A stretch of 45,236 nt of DNA from Burkholderiales bacterium. GTDB taxonomy: Bacteria > Pseudomonadota > Gammaproteobacteria > Burkholderiales > SG8-41. The translations under genes and the position numbers were made by a program. Location of the stretch: positions 1-45,236 of the forward strand of contig JADZGE010000096.1 of assembly GCA_020854035.1 (NCBI GenBank), written 5' to 3'. Of the stretch, positions 33,377 through 45,121 are shown in pieces. Each line of letters opens with the position of its first letter. Position 1 is the stretch's first letter. Under the pieces are notes generated by a model. That model saw only the letters and a list, made by a program, of their open reading frames with translations, was not told where the DNA came from and ran no database searches.

Positions 33377-34507
33377 ATGAAGATCACCGGCATCGATTGC
33401 CACCGGGTCACGATTCCCTACCGCAATCCCTATCGCATGGCCCCCGGGGAGACGCGCCACAAGAAACAGATCATCGTTCTCGTCCACACCGACGAGGGCG
33501 TCACCGGCGTGGGGGAAACCGGGGTGACGCTGATCGAGCGCGGCGGCGAGACCCAGGAGGCGATCTACGTCACGATCAAGCGCTACTTCGCGCCGCTCAT
33601 TCTAGGGCTCGACCCCTTCGACATCGGCCTCGTGATCGGGCGGCTCGAGGACTTCAACCAGGGCCGCACCGGGTTCCTGTGCGCGAAGGCGGCGATCGAC
33701 ACCGCCCTCTACGACATCATGGGCAAGGCGGTCAACCAGCCGGTCGCGAGGCTCCTCGGCGGCGTGCACCGTACCCGCTTCCAGGTAAGTCGCAGCCTGG
33801 GCGTGAAGCCGCCGCGCGACATGGCGCAGGACGCGTTGCGGCTGAAGGCCATGGGCTACGCGATGCTCACCGTGAAGGTCGGCTTCGACGTGAAGGAGGA
33901 TCTCAACCGCGTCGCGGCCGTGCGCGACGCGGTGGGAGCCGACTACCCCCTGGAGATCGACGTCAACGGCGCGTATAACGTCGAAGTCGCCATTCCCGCG
34001 CTGCGCAAGATGGAGCGCTACGGCATCGAGGCCATCGAACAGCCGGTGCCGTGGTGGGACCTGCAGGGCATGAAGGCGGTGCGGGTCGCGCTCGATACGC
34101 CGATCACCGCCGACGAGAGCGCCTGGACGCCGCACGACGTGGCGAACATCGCGAAGGCGGGCGCGGCCGACACGATCTGCGTGAAGCCGGTGAAGAACGG
34201 CGGGCTCTATCTCACCCGCAGGATGGCCGAGATGGCGGAGGCGGCGGGAATGGGCGTGCTGATGGGCAGCAAGCACCCGCTGTCGCCGGGCACCGCCGCG
34301 ATCCTGCATTTCGCCGCGGCGCTGCCCTGCGTGCACGGCGTGCTGGGGTACGGCTCGCCGCTCGAGCGGCTGGCGGACGACATTTGCGATCCGCCGCTTG
34401 AAATGAACGGCGACGGCACCGTCTCGCTTCCGGCCGGGCCGGGACTGGGCGTGACGGTGTCGGCGGAGAAGCTCAAGCGTTACACTGACACCGAGCCGCT
34501 CGCCTGA
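33377..34507 (+). CDS. Enolase-superfamily enzyme, muconate cycloisomerase-like
   Basis: A 376-residue member of the mandelate racemase/muconate lactonising enzyme group, which abstracts a proton next to a carboxylate using a Mg2+ site. The N-terminal capping domain ends near 130; the barrel carries metal ligands D195 (IDVNGAY), E221 (AIEQPVPW) and D246 (TADESAW), and K270 in CVKPVKNGG. The usual KxK on the second strand reads T165-V-K167. The general base Lys is kept but the first Lys is Thr. This suggests an isomerase, cycloisomerase or dehydratase on an unknown acid. It continues the operon after receptor 2. Confidence 0.85.
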   Translation: MKITGIDCHRVTIPYRNPYRMAPGETRHKKQIIVLVHTDEGVTGVGETGVTLIERGGETQEAIYVTIKRYFAPLILGLDPFDIGLVIGRLEDFNQGRTGFLCAKAAIDTALYDIMGKAVNQPVARLLGGVHRTRFQVSRSLGVKPPRDMAQDALRLKAMGYAMLTVKVGFDVKEDLNRVAAVRDAVGADYPLEIDVNGAYNVEVAIPALRKMERYGIEAIEQPVPWWDLQGMKAVRVALDTPITADESAWTPHDVANIAKAGAADTICVKPVKNGGLYLTRRMAEMAEAAGMGVLMGSKHPLSPGTAAILHFAAALPCVHGVLGYGSPLERLADDICDPPLEMNGDGTVSLPAGPGLGVTVSAEKLKRYTDTEPLA

Positions 34508-34542
34508 GACGGCGCGACGCGGCCGGCGCACAGGAGGTTTTC

Positions 34543-35745
34543 GTGGGCAGGACAGGGGAACTCGACATCACCGAGGAAGCGGCCGAGGGCACGATCACGC
34601 CGGAGGCGCTCGCCGCGGCGCGCGCGCTGATCGGCCGCAAGCTGCGGCCGGAACAATACCTGCGCGACGCCAGCGTCGATTCCCTCACCATCTTCGCGAA
34701 CGGCATCGGCGACCTCAACCCGCTCTTCCGCGATGTCGAGTACGCGCGCTTCACGCGCTTCGGCGGGCTGATCGCGCACCCCTGCTTTCCGTGGACGCAT
34801 CACTGGCCGGGGCGCTCCTACTGGGGACTCGCCGGCGTGCACGGCTTCGGCGTCGCCATCGATTGCGAGTTCTACCGCAACCTGCGCCCGGGCGATCGCA
34901 CCAGCATCTGGAACCGGGTGCTCGACGTGCGCGAGAAGGAGTCGCGGTTCTCCGGGCGCATGGTCATGCAGTACCTCGAGTCGACCTACGTCAACCAGCG
35001 CGACGAAGTGCTGTGCCGCGCGCTCGGCCTGACCGCGCGCCACGAGCGCCGGGCCTCGCGCGAACGGGGCAAGTACCGCGAGGTGAAGACGCACGTCTAC
35101 GCGCCGGAGGAGCGCGCGCGCATCGACCGGATGGTCATGACGGAGGGCTCGCGCATACGCGGGGGCGAGCCCCGCTACTGGGAGGAGGTGGAGGTGGGCG
35201 AGGCGATCGACGAGATCGCGCGCGGGCCGCTTTCCCTGTCGGACACGATGGCGTTCGTGATCGGTTCGGGCCGCGGCGCGGCGCACGGCGCGCTGCTGCG
35301 CCACGCCGCGAAGCATCCCCGGCACTACATCCGCAACAAGCGCGCCGGCGGCGGCATCGAGTACACCGGCATCGGCCACCACCGCGAGGATTTCGCGAAA
35401 GAGGTCGGGGTGCCGGGCATGTACGACTACCTGCCGCAGCGCGCCTGCTGGTTCGCCACGGCGGTCACCAACTGGATGGGCGACGACGCGGTGTTGAAGC
35501 GCCTGCGCATGGAAGCGCGCATGTTCAACTGCCAGGGCGATACCACGTTCATCGGCGGCAAGGTGGCGCGCAAGTACGTCAAGGACCGCTGCGCGCTGAT
35601 CGACATCGAGATGCGGGGCGTCAACCAGCGCGGCGAGCTCACCTCTCCGGGATTCGCCACCGTGATGCTGCCCTCGCTCGACACCGCCACCCGCATTCCG
35701 CTCGACGGGGCCGTGGTCGATCTCGAACTGCCCGCGGTACGCTGA
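34543..35745 (+). CDS. MaoC-like two-hotdog dehydratase/hydratase
   Basis: A 400-residue protein with two hotdog domains of the MaoC/FAS1-dehydratase type, similar in layout to fused acyl-CoA hydratases such as mesaconyl-CoA hydratase. The first domain shows GDLNPLFRDVEYARFTRFGG (the D-N-P-H/L hydratase-like motif region) and AHPCFPWTH. The second has GGIEYTGIGHHREDFAKE and FNCQGDTTFIGGKV. It starts at GTG with a strong AGGAGG site. In context it probably hydrates or dehydrates the CoA ester made by the SucCD-like ligase; this is inference. The catalytic His could not be assigned with certainty. Confidence 0.8.
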   Translation: MGRTGELDITEEAAEGTITPEALAAARALIGRKLRPEQYLRDASVDSLTIFANGIGDLNPLFRDVEYARFTRFGGLIAHPCFPWTHHWPGRSYWGLAGVHGFGVAIDCEFYRNLRPGDRTSIWNRVLDVREKESRFSGRMVMQYLESTYVNQRDEVLCRALGLTARHERRASRERGKYREVKTHVYAPEERARIDRMVMTEGSRIRGGEPRYWEEVEVGEAIDEIARGPLSLSDTMAFVIGSGRGAAHGALLRHAAKHPRHYIRNKRAGGGIEYTGIGHHREDFAKEVGVPGMYDYLPQRACWFATAVTNWMGDDAVLKRLRMEARMFNCQGDTTFIGGKVARKYVKDRCALIDIEMRGVNQRGELTSPGFATVMLPSLDTATRIPLDGAVVDLELPAVR

Positions 35746-35759
35746 CGGAAGAGGCCGAC

Positions 35760-36341
35760 ATGACCGCATCCATCTATCTCGTTCTCGACATGATCAACGA
35801 CCTCGTCCACGAGGACGGCCCCAACGGGAAAAAGGGCTACGGGCCCGTCCTCGCGCGGCGCGGGACGGTGGCGCGGACCGCGGAGGCGCTCGCCCGGGCG
35901 CGTGCGGCCGGGGTGATGATCGGCTACGTGCGCGTCGGGTTCTCGCCGGACTACCGGGAATGCCCGCCCGCCTCGCGCCTGTTCCAGGGCGCGCGGCAGG
36001 CGGGGCTCTTCCAGCTGGGGACGTGGGGCACGGAAGTGCACCCGGCGCTCGCGCCGCGGGCGGGGGATCACGACATCGTCAAGCACCGGGTGAGCCCGTT
36101 CTACGCGACCTCCCTGGAGGCGATCCTCGGCGCAACCGGCATCCGGCGGATCTTCGTTTCGGGCGTGTCGACGAGCGGCGCCGTCCTTTCCGCGGCCAAG
36201 GAAGGCCACGACCGCGACTACGAGATGGTGGTGCTCGAGGACTGCTGCGCGGCGCTGACCGACGCGCAGCACGTTGCCGTCATCGAGCAGATGCAGCGCA
36301 TCGCGCTCGTCACCACCTCGCGCGACGCACGGTTCGAATAG
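35760..36341 (+). CDS. Isochorismatase-fold hydrolase without catalytic Cys
   Basis: A 193-residue protein of the isochorismatase/cysteine hydrolase superfamily. The catalytic Asp is D10 (LVLDMINDLV) and the Lys is K108 (IVKHRVSPFYAT). In nicotinamidase and ureidoacrylate hydrolase the third residue is a Cys in TxxCV; here the motif reads STSGAV with Ala at position 141. True isochorismatases also lack this Cys and use Asp and Lys to hydrolyse an enol ether, so this may be a vinyl-ether or ester-type hydrolase. It lies 14 bp after the MaoC gene in the same operon. Confidence 0.83.
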   Translation: MTASIYLVLDMINDLVHEDGPNGKKGYGPVLARRGTVARTAEALARARAAGVMIGYVRVGFSPDYRECPPASRLFQGARQAGLFQLGTWGTEVHPALAPRAGDHDIVKHRVSPFYATSLEAILGATGIRRIFVSGVSTSGAVLSAAKEGHDRDYEMVVLEDCCAALTDAQHVAVIEQMQRIALVTTSRDARFE

Positions 36342-36415
36342 CGCGCCGCGAACGCCCTCCCGCAGGCGCGGCGAGCAGCCCCGGAATCCCCGTTTCGCCC
36401 CGCGAGTCGCGCCCC

Positions 36416-37630
36416 GTGCAGGATCGCAAGCCGCCGATAGTCCTGCTCGCCGCGGTGCTGGCGGGCCTTTCCATGGCCGGCCCGTTCTCGATCGACACCT
36501 ACCTGCCCGCGTTTCCGGCGATCGCTCGCGAGTTCGGGCTGACCCCGTTCGAAGTGCAGCAGACGATGGCGATCTACCTCGCTTCGTTCGCCGTGATGAC
36601 GCTCTTTCACGGCACGCTGTCGGACTCCTTCGGACGGCGGCCCGTCATCCTCGCGAACCTCGTGCTCTTCATCGTGGCGACGCTCGGCTGCTCCGCCGCG
36701 CAGAGCTTCGGCCAGCTGCTCGCCTTCCGCGCGCTTCAGGGCATCTCGGCCGGCGCGGGGATCGTCGTCGGCCGGGCCATCATCCGCGACACGTTCGAGG
36801 GTTTCGCGGCGCAGCGCCTGCTCTCGCTCGTCACGATGATTTTCGGCATCGCGCCGGCGATCGCGCCGGTCATCGGCGGCTGGATCCAGTCCGCGCACGG
36901 CTGGCGCTCGATTTTCGTGTTCCTCGCCTGCTACGGCGCGCTGCTCCTCGCCGTGTGCTCGTTGCGGTTGCCGGAGACCCTGCCGCGGGCGGCGCGGCAG
37001 CCGTTCGCCCCCGCGCCGCTCGCGGCCGGCTACCTCAAGCTCGGTTCGAGCGCTCCGCTCTTGCTCCTCTCCTTCGCCACGGGTCTTAACTGGGCGGGGG
37101 GCTTTCTCTACGTCGCCTCGGCGCCGGCGATCATCTACAACCTGCTGGGGCTCGCGACGACGCAGTTCGCGGTACTGTTCGTGCCGGGCATCTCCGGCAT
37201 CATGATCGGCGCCTGGGTCTCCGGCCGCAGCGCGGGGCGGGTGAGCGCGCGCCGCACGGTGAATCTCGCCTACGCCGTCATGTTCGGCGCGGCGGCGGCG
37301 AGCCTCGCCTACCACCTGCTCGCGCCGCCCGCGATTCCCTGGACCATCGTTCCCTTCATGGTCTACGGATTCGGCATGGCGCTCGCCATGCCGAGCATCG
37401 TGCTCCTCGCGCTCGATCTTTTTCCCGCGCAGCGCGGGTTGACCGCGTCGCTGCAGGGCTTCATACAGACCGCCTGCGCCGCTTTCACGGCGGGGGTGGT
37501 CGCGCCGCTCGCCGCGGGAAGCGGCGAAACGCTGGCGCTCGCCATGCTGGCGCTCGTGACGGCGGGCTGGCTTGCGTGGGCGGGCTACGGGAGAACCGCC
37601 ACGAAAGGATGCGAGCATGCGGGAGCTTGA
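36416..37630 (+). CDS. Bcr/CflA-type MFS exporter
   Basis: A 404-residue major facilitator transporter with 12 predicted membrane segments of the Bcr/CflA drug:H+ antiporter type. Landmarks are GPFSIDTYLPAFPAIAREF in helix 1, GTLSDSFGRRPVIL (MFS loop 2-3 motif), ALQGISAGAGIVVGRAIIRD in helix 4-5 and PAIAPVIGGWIQ. The GTG at 36416 is the only nearby start and has a weak ribosome binding site. It lies 74 bp after the isochorismatase-like gene and overlaps the next gene by 14 bp. Export of a pathway acid or of an inhibitor are both possible. Confidence 0.88.
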   Translation: MQDRKPPIVLLAAVLAGLSMAGPFSIDTYLPAFPAIAREFGLTPFEVQQTMAIYLASFAVMTLFHGTLSDSFGRRPVILANLVLFIVATLGCSAAQSFGQLLAFRALQGISAGAGIVVGRAIIRDTFEGFAAQRLLSLVTMIFGIAPAIAPVIGGWIQSAHGWRSIFVFLACYGALLLAVCSLRLPETLPRAARQPFAPAPLAAGYLKLGSSAPLLLLSFATGLNWAGGFLYVASAPAIIYNLLGLATTQFAVLFVPGISGIMIGAWVSGRSAGRVSARRTVNLAYAVMFGAAAASLAYHLLAPPAIPWTIVPFMVYGFGMALAMPSIVLLALDLFPAQRGLTASLQGFIQTACAAFTAGVVAPLAAGSGETLALAMLALVTAGWLAWAGYGRTATKGCEHAGA

Positions 37631-38657
37631 GGGCTGGCGCGAGGAGAAGCGCTCGGCGTATCTCTATCGTGCCGCCGCGGTTGCGGAGGCCGGTACGCCG
37701 CGCGCGGCGCTCTTCGGGGAGCTTGCCGGGGAAGCGGAAAAGCAGGCGGCGATCTGGGAGGCGAAGGCGCGCGATGACGGCGCCCGGATGCCCGACGCCT
37801 ACGCGCCGGATCTGCGCGCCCGCACGGTCGCGGCGCTCGTGCGCCGCCTTGGCGTGCGGCCCCTGCGAGCCGTGCTGGCCGCGATGAAGGTGCGCGGGAT
37901 GTCGCTCTACGCGACTGCGGCGCACGGGCACGCGCTGCCCGTTGCCGTGGAGGACGTGGGGCGGCGCCACCGCGGCGTGGAGAGCGGCGGGAACCTGCGG
38001 GCCGCCGTGTTCGGCGTGAACGACGGGTTGATCTCCAACGCGAGCCTCATCATGGGCGTCGCGGGCGCCACGACCGAGAGCGCGTTCATCCTCGTCGCGG
38101 GGGGCGCCGGGCTGATCGCCGGCGCGTTCTCGATGGCGGCCGGGGAGTACGTGTCGGTTCGCTCGCAGCGCGAGATGTACGAGTACCAGATCGGGCTCGA
38201 GCGCGAGGAGCTCGAGCACTATCCCGACGCGGAGGCCGAGGAACTCTCGCTCATCTATCAGGCGCGCGGCCATTCGCGCGAGGACGCGGCGGAGATGGCG
38301 CGGCGTCTCATCGCGGAGCCGGAGCGCGCGCTGGCAACGCTCGCGCGCGAGGAGCTCGGGCTCAACCCCGACGAGCTCGGCTCGCCGTGGGGCGCGGCCG
38401 CGTCGTCTTTCGCGTCCTTCGCCGCCGGCGCGGCGATACCCGTGGCGCCGTTCCTCGTCGCAAGCGGCCCGGCGGCGCTCGCCGCCGCGGTCGCCGCCAC
38501 GGCACTGGCGCTCTTCGCGGTCGGCGCCGCGATCTCGTTTTTCACCGGCCGCGGCTTCCTCTACAGCGGCGCGCGCATGCTCGCGGTCGGCGCGGCGGCC
38601 GGCCTCGTCACCTATCTGGTTGGCACGCTGCTCGGCGTGACGCTCGCCGCGCCGTGA
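37617..38657 (+). CDS. Ferritin-like/VIT1 membrane iron or manganese transporter (MbfA-like)
   Basis: A 346-residue fusion. The first 130 residues form a ferritin-like helical domain with iron-ligand candidates in WREEKRSAYLYRAAA, FGELAGEAEKQA and DVGRRHRGVE. The rest is the VIT1/CCC1 membrane domain: NLRAAVFGVNDGLISNASLIMG, GAFSMAAGEYVSVRSQREMYE, the cytosolic Glu-rich helices and two final membrane segments. This layout matches the membrane-bound ferritin MbfA, which exports iron. Its start overlaps the MFS gene by 14 bp and its stop overlaps the next gene (GTGA), so it is coupled on both sides. Confidence 0.85.
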   Translation: MRELEGWREEKRSAYLYRAAAVAEAGTPRAALFGELAGEAEKQAAIWEAKARDDGARMPDAYAPDLRARTVAALVRRLGVRPLRAVLAAMKVRGMSLYATAAHGHALPVAVEDVGRRHRGVESGGNLRAAVFGVNDGLISNASLIMGVAGATTESAFILVAGGAGLIAGAFSMAAGEYVSVRSQREMYEYQIGLEREELEHYPDAEAEELSLIYQARGHSREDAAEMARRLIAEPERALATLAREELGLNPDELGSPWGAAASSFASFAAGAAIPVAPFLVASGPAALAAAVAATALALFAVGAAISFFTGRGFLYSGARMLAVGAAAGLVTYLVGTLLGVTLAAP

Positions 38658-40093
38658 CCTCGCTCGCCGAGGAACGCGCCGAGCAGGCGCGGTGGAAGCC
38701 GCGCGCTGACCGGGCCGCGCTGCCCGAGTTCGCCGTTTTCGGCGAGCTCGTCGAGAACGAGTTCCTCTCCCCGGAAGCCGGGGCGCGGGCCGAGGCGAGC
38801 GCGCTCGGGGCGATCATCGCTTTCGCGGCCGGGCAGGTTCCCTACTACCGGCGGCTTTTCGAGCGCGTCGGGCTGGATGCGCGGGAGATCCGGGACCGCC
38901 GCGACCTTCCCCGCCTCCCGGTGCTCACGCGCGAAGCACTGCGGGGGAACGCCCGCGCGCTGCTCGCGAGCGCGCTCCCGGCAGGCACGGTGGTTGCCGG
39001 CGTCGCGTCATCGTCGGGGTCGACCGGGCCGCCGGCCGAGGTCGTTCACACGGCCGCGAGCAACGCCATGTTCACGTTTCTCAACCAGCGCCAGTCGCGC
39101 TGGTTCCGGCGCGACCCGGCCCTGAAGCTCGCCGCCATCCGGAATCCGGCGAGCCTGCCGCGGCCGCGGCCGGGCGAGTTCCCGGGCAACGGGGAGACGC
39201 TGCGCGCGCCCCGGTGGCGCTATGTCGGCGCGTACTTCGAGACGGGGCCGGGCGTCTACTACAGTGTGCTCGATCCCGTGGAGGCCCAGGTCGAGTGGCT
39301 GCGGCGCGAGCGCCCCGATTACCTGATCTCGCGCTCTCATTCCCTCGAGCATATCGTGATGGGCGCGGGCGGCGAGCGCCCGTGCCCGAGCCTCAAGGCG
39401 GTGACGGCGATCTCTGAAGCGCTTACGCCCGCCGCGCGCGAGCACCTCGCGGCGGCGCTCGGCGCGCCGGTGCAGCTCGCCTACGGGCTGAACGAGATCG
39501 GGCTCGTCGCCGCGTGCTGCGAGGCGGGCCGCTACCACGTGCACCGCGAGCACTGCATCGTCGAGATCGTGGACGAGGCGGGAAGCCCGGTTGCACCGGG
39601 CAGCGCGGGACGGCTCGTGGTGACCGGTCTCACGAACTACGCCATGCCGCTCATCCGCTACGACAGCGACGATCTCGTGACCGCGGTCGATGGCCCCTGC
39701 GCGTGCGGGCGAACGCTGCCCTCCTTCGGTGAAGTCCACGGGCGCCACTCGCGGATCATGGCGCTGCCGCCGGGAACGCTCGAGCGCGTGGAAGCGGTGC
39801 GCGCGGCGCTGTGGACGATGCCCCCGTCGCTCGCGCGCAACCTGCGCCGCTACCAGATCCACCAGTTCCGGGACGGCAGCTTCGAACTGCGGCTCGCGGC
39901 CGCCGGGGTGCTTCCCCCGGCCTTCGGGCTGCACATCGAGCGCCTCTGGCGCGCCGGGGCCGGGGCGGGCGGGCCGCGGCTTGCGCTCGCCGAAGTGGGC
40001 GAGATCCCGATCTATACCGCGCGCGACAAGTTCGATGACTTCGTCTCCGAGTTCGCCGAGTGGCCGCGGCGTCCCGCGGGCACGGAGTCCTGA
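38654..40093 (+). CDS. PaaK/CapK-like adenylate-forming enzyme
   Basis: A 479-residue protein of the phenylacetate-CoA ligase/CapK group, which activates carboxylates as acyl-adenylates. Visible are FAAGQVPYYRRLFERVGLD at the start, the P-loop-like VASSSGSTGPPAEV, AISEALTPAAREHL, LAYGLNEIGLVAACC (A5-type motif), ITGLTNYAMP-like and LIRYDSDDLV (ribose-binding Asp), plus a CACGR zinc-like pair typical of PaaK. The C-terminal small domain is short. The GTG start overlaps the VIT stop. Substrate unknown; it could be an aryl or alkyl acid. Confidence 0.82.
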   Translation: MTSLAEERAEQARWKPRADRAALPEFAVFGELVENEFLSPEAGARAEASALGAIIAFAAGQVPYYRRLFERVGLDAREIRDRRDLPRLPVLTREALRGNARALLASALPAGTVVAGVASSSGSTGPPAEVVHTAASNAMFTFLNQRQSRWFRRDPALKLAAIRNPASLPRPRPGEFPGNGETLRAPRWRYVGAYFETGPGVYYSVLDPVEAQVEWLRRERPDYLISRSHSLEHIVMGAGGERPCPSLKAVTAISEALTPAAREHLAAALGAPVQLAYGLNEIGLVAACCEAGRYHVHREHCIVEIVDEAGSPVAPGSAGRLVVTGLTNYAMPLIRYDSDDLVTAVDGPCACGRTLPSFGEVHGRHSRIMALPPGTLERVEAVRAALWTMPPSLARNLRRYQIHQFRDGSFELRLAAAGVLPPAFGLHIERLWRAGAGAGGPRLALAEVGEIPIYTARDKFDDFVSEFAEWPRRPAGTES

Positions 40094-40158
40094 AGGGCGG
40101 CGCCAGGCCGGTCGCGATCACGGTAGAATTCCAATTTATTTCAGTGGCTTAACCGCTC

Positions 40159-43836
<3,678 letters not shown>

Positions 43837-43862
43837 CCGAAAGCCCCCGGCCGCTGCCCCGT

Positions 43863-44024
43863 TCAGTGGACCGGGTGCACGGCGACGATGATGATGTCCG
43901 CCCCGTCCTCGTTGCGCTCGAGCTGGGCGTGTACCTGGGCCCGGGCATCGTCCCCGCTGATCGCCTGCGCGATGACGTAGGCAGCCGGACAGCTCGGAGT
44001 CCGAAGTTCGACGATGAAGCACAT
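43863..44024 (-). CDS. Small 53-residue protein of unknown function
   Basis: This gene begins MCFIVELRTPSCPAAYVI and ends DIIIVAVHPVH. AGGAGAG lies about 6 nt before the ATG, a very good ribosome binding site. The protein alternates strand, helix and strand (FIVEL, then ARAQVHAQLERNEDGA, then DIIIVAV) with two Cys. It looks like a small folded cytosolic protein. It lies 9 bp after the stop of the 100-residue membrane protein gene, so they form a two-gene operon. I recognise no family. Confidence 0.65.
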   Translation of the reverse strand: MCFIVELRTPSCPAAYVIAQAISGDDARAQVHAQLERNEDGADIIIVAVHPVH

Positions 44025-44033
44025 GGCTCTCTC

Positions 44034-44336
44034 CTAGGACGTCGTCGTGTGCGAGCGCGCCGCGGCGAGCGCCGAGGCCGTGCCGCGGATATCGTCGGCG
44101 ATGAAGGGATCGCCGTTCCTCGCCGTGTCTTCGGCGTGCCGGTCGCTTGTCTCCGGCGCGCGCTCCGGAGTTCGGGACGGCGGCGCGGCGGCGCCGATGC
44201 CGGCCGCTTCCCCGGCCGGCGCGAGCGCGATCGAGATCTCCGCCACGAGGCTCGCCAACGCCAGCAGGGCGATGAGCGACCACGCCGCGGCCGCCGCCGC
44301 ATTGCCCCGGAGTCTTTCCGTTCGTTCGATCTTCAT
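44034..44336 (-). CDS. Small single-span membrane protein of unknown function
   Basis: A 100-residue protein with a basic N-terminus (MKIERTERLRGN), one Ala-rich membrane segment at about 13-40 (AWSLIALLALASLVAEIS), then a Pro/Ala-rich and charged tail with ERAPETSDRHAEDTARNGD. AGGAGAAGG before the ATG is a strong ribosome binding site. The tail probably faces the periplasm, as the positive residues precede the helix. It is the first gene of a pair with the 53-residue protein. No family recognised. Confidence 0.65.
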   Translation of the reverse strand: MKIERTERLRGNAAAAAAWSLIALLALASLVAEISIALAPAGEAAGIGAAAPPSRTPERAPETSDRHAEDTARNGDPFIADDIRGTASALAAARSHTTTS

Positions 44337-44740
44337 GGCGCCTTCTCCTCTCGCGGGAGGCCCGGTTGCCGGAGTGGCCCGGCTCTCCCGCTTACGGGGG
44401 GAATTCTCCGCGCGGGGCCGGCGAACTGAATACGTCGTAGCGCCTAGGAGCCTCCGGGATCCTGCTCCGGCACACTCCTCCGGGAGGTCTCACGGGCGTC
44501 GCGTTCCCCGTGTCGATTCCCGCGCGCAACGCGCGCAATGCGCAGGCGGCGGGCTAGCTCTCCGGGCATAGGCCCCCGGTCGGATTCCCAGAGATGCCCC
44601 CGGCACTTACGCTGCGCCCCATCGATGTCGCCAGCATGCGACGCGATGGCGGGACCGGCGAAGACTCGATGCGCCGCTTCGAAGGCCCCGGCGTCACAGG
44701 ATCCGAAGGCGCACACAAACCCTATCGAAAGGAGACTACG
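44337..44740. other. 404-bp divergent intergenic region
   Basis: I see no coding sequence with support here. It must hold start signals for the small minus-strand pair and for the repeat protein. Weak items are a CGCGCG-CAA-CGCGCG hairpin (44521-44535), a repeated CCTCCGGGA near 44450 and 44480, and a GG-N10-GC pair (44602/44614) that loosely fits a sigma-54 -24/-12 layout. None is convincing. The repeat-protein ribosome binding site AAAGGAG ends 6 nt before its ATG. Confidence 0.4.
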
Positions 44741-45121
44741 ATGAAGCGCACGATTCAGGCAGTCATTGTGGCGGCACTCTTCTCGGGCGTTGCGGCGAGC
44801 GCGAGCGACGCGTTCCCCGGCAACGGCGACCCGGTCGTCCTCCCCTCGCTCTCGACCTACGCGGACGAGCGCGCGCACGAGATCGCGAGGGGCGGCTCGC
44901 TCAACCCGTTCCCGGAGAGCGGCGATGTCGTCGTGCTCGCCCCCGAGTGGACGTACGCCGACCGTAACGCGGACGCGATCGCGCTCGCCGGGTCGATGAA
45001 CCCGTTCCCGGAGAGCGGCGACCCCGTCGTGCTGCCCCCGCTCTCGACCTACGCGGATCAGTTCATCACCGAGCGTGCCATGCACGCCGCCGCGGAAACC
45101 GATCCGGCGGGGAGCCGCTAG
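44741..45121 (+). CDS. Exported protein with three 32-residue repeats
   Basis: A 126-residue protein of no recognised family. It has a signal peptide (MKRTIQAVIVAALFSGVAAS, cleavage near ASA-SD) and then three copies of a 32-residue unit beginning at F25, F57 and F89. Each copy carries FPxxGDxVVL, a tryptophan or leucine pair, TYAD and an acidic helix ending in GS-N/M. Copies 2 and 3 share the run NPFPESGD. GAAAGGAG before the ATG gives a strong ribosome binding site. No Cys or anchor, so it is probably soluble in the periplasm or secreted. The negative, turn-rich repeat might bind a cation or a surface polymer; that is only a guess. Confidence 0.7.
   Translation: MKRTIQAVIVAALFSGVAASASDAFPGNGDPVVLPSLSTYADERAHEIARGGSLNPFPESGDVVVLAPEWTYADRNADAIALAGSMNPFPESGDPVVLPPLSTYADQFITERAMHAAAETDPAGSR
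44813..45100 (+). repeat. Three 96-bp tandem coding repeats
   Basis: The gene interior is three tandem units with an exact 96-bp period, starting at 44813, 44909 and 45005. Copies 2 and 3 share AACCCGTTCCCGGAGAGCGG exactly, and copies 1 and 3 share CTCTCGACCTACGCGGA. Near-identical DNA indicates recent unit duplication or gene conversion. Confidence 0.8.

Noticed and set aside
40094..40158. Possible riboswitch before metH
   Set aside because: The 65-bp gap is too short for a cobalamin or SAH aptamer and lacks their core motifs; only a weak -10 (TAGAAT) is visible.
44601..44615. Sigma-54-like GG-N10-GC element before the repeat protein
   Set aside because: Only the GG and GC positions match; the TT of the -12 element is missing, and such pairs occur by chance in GC-rich DNA.
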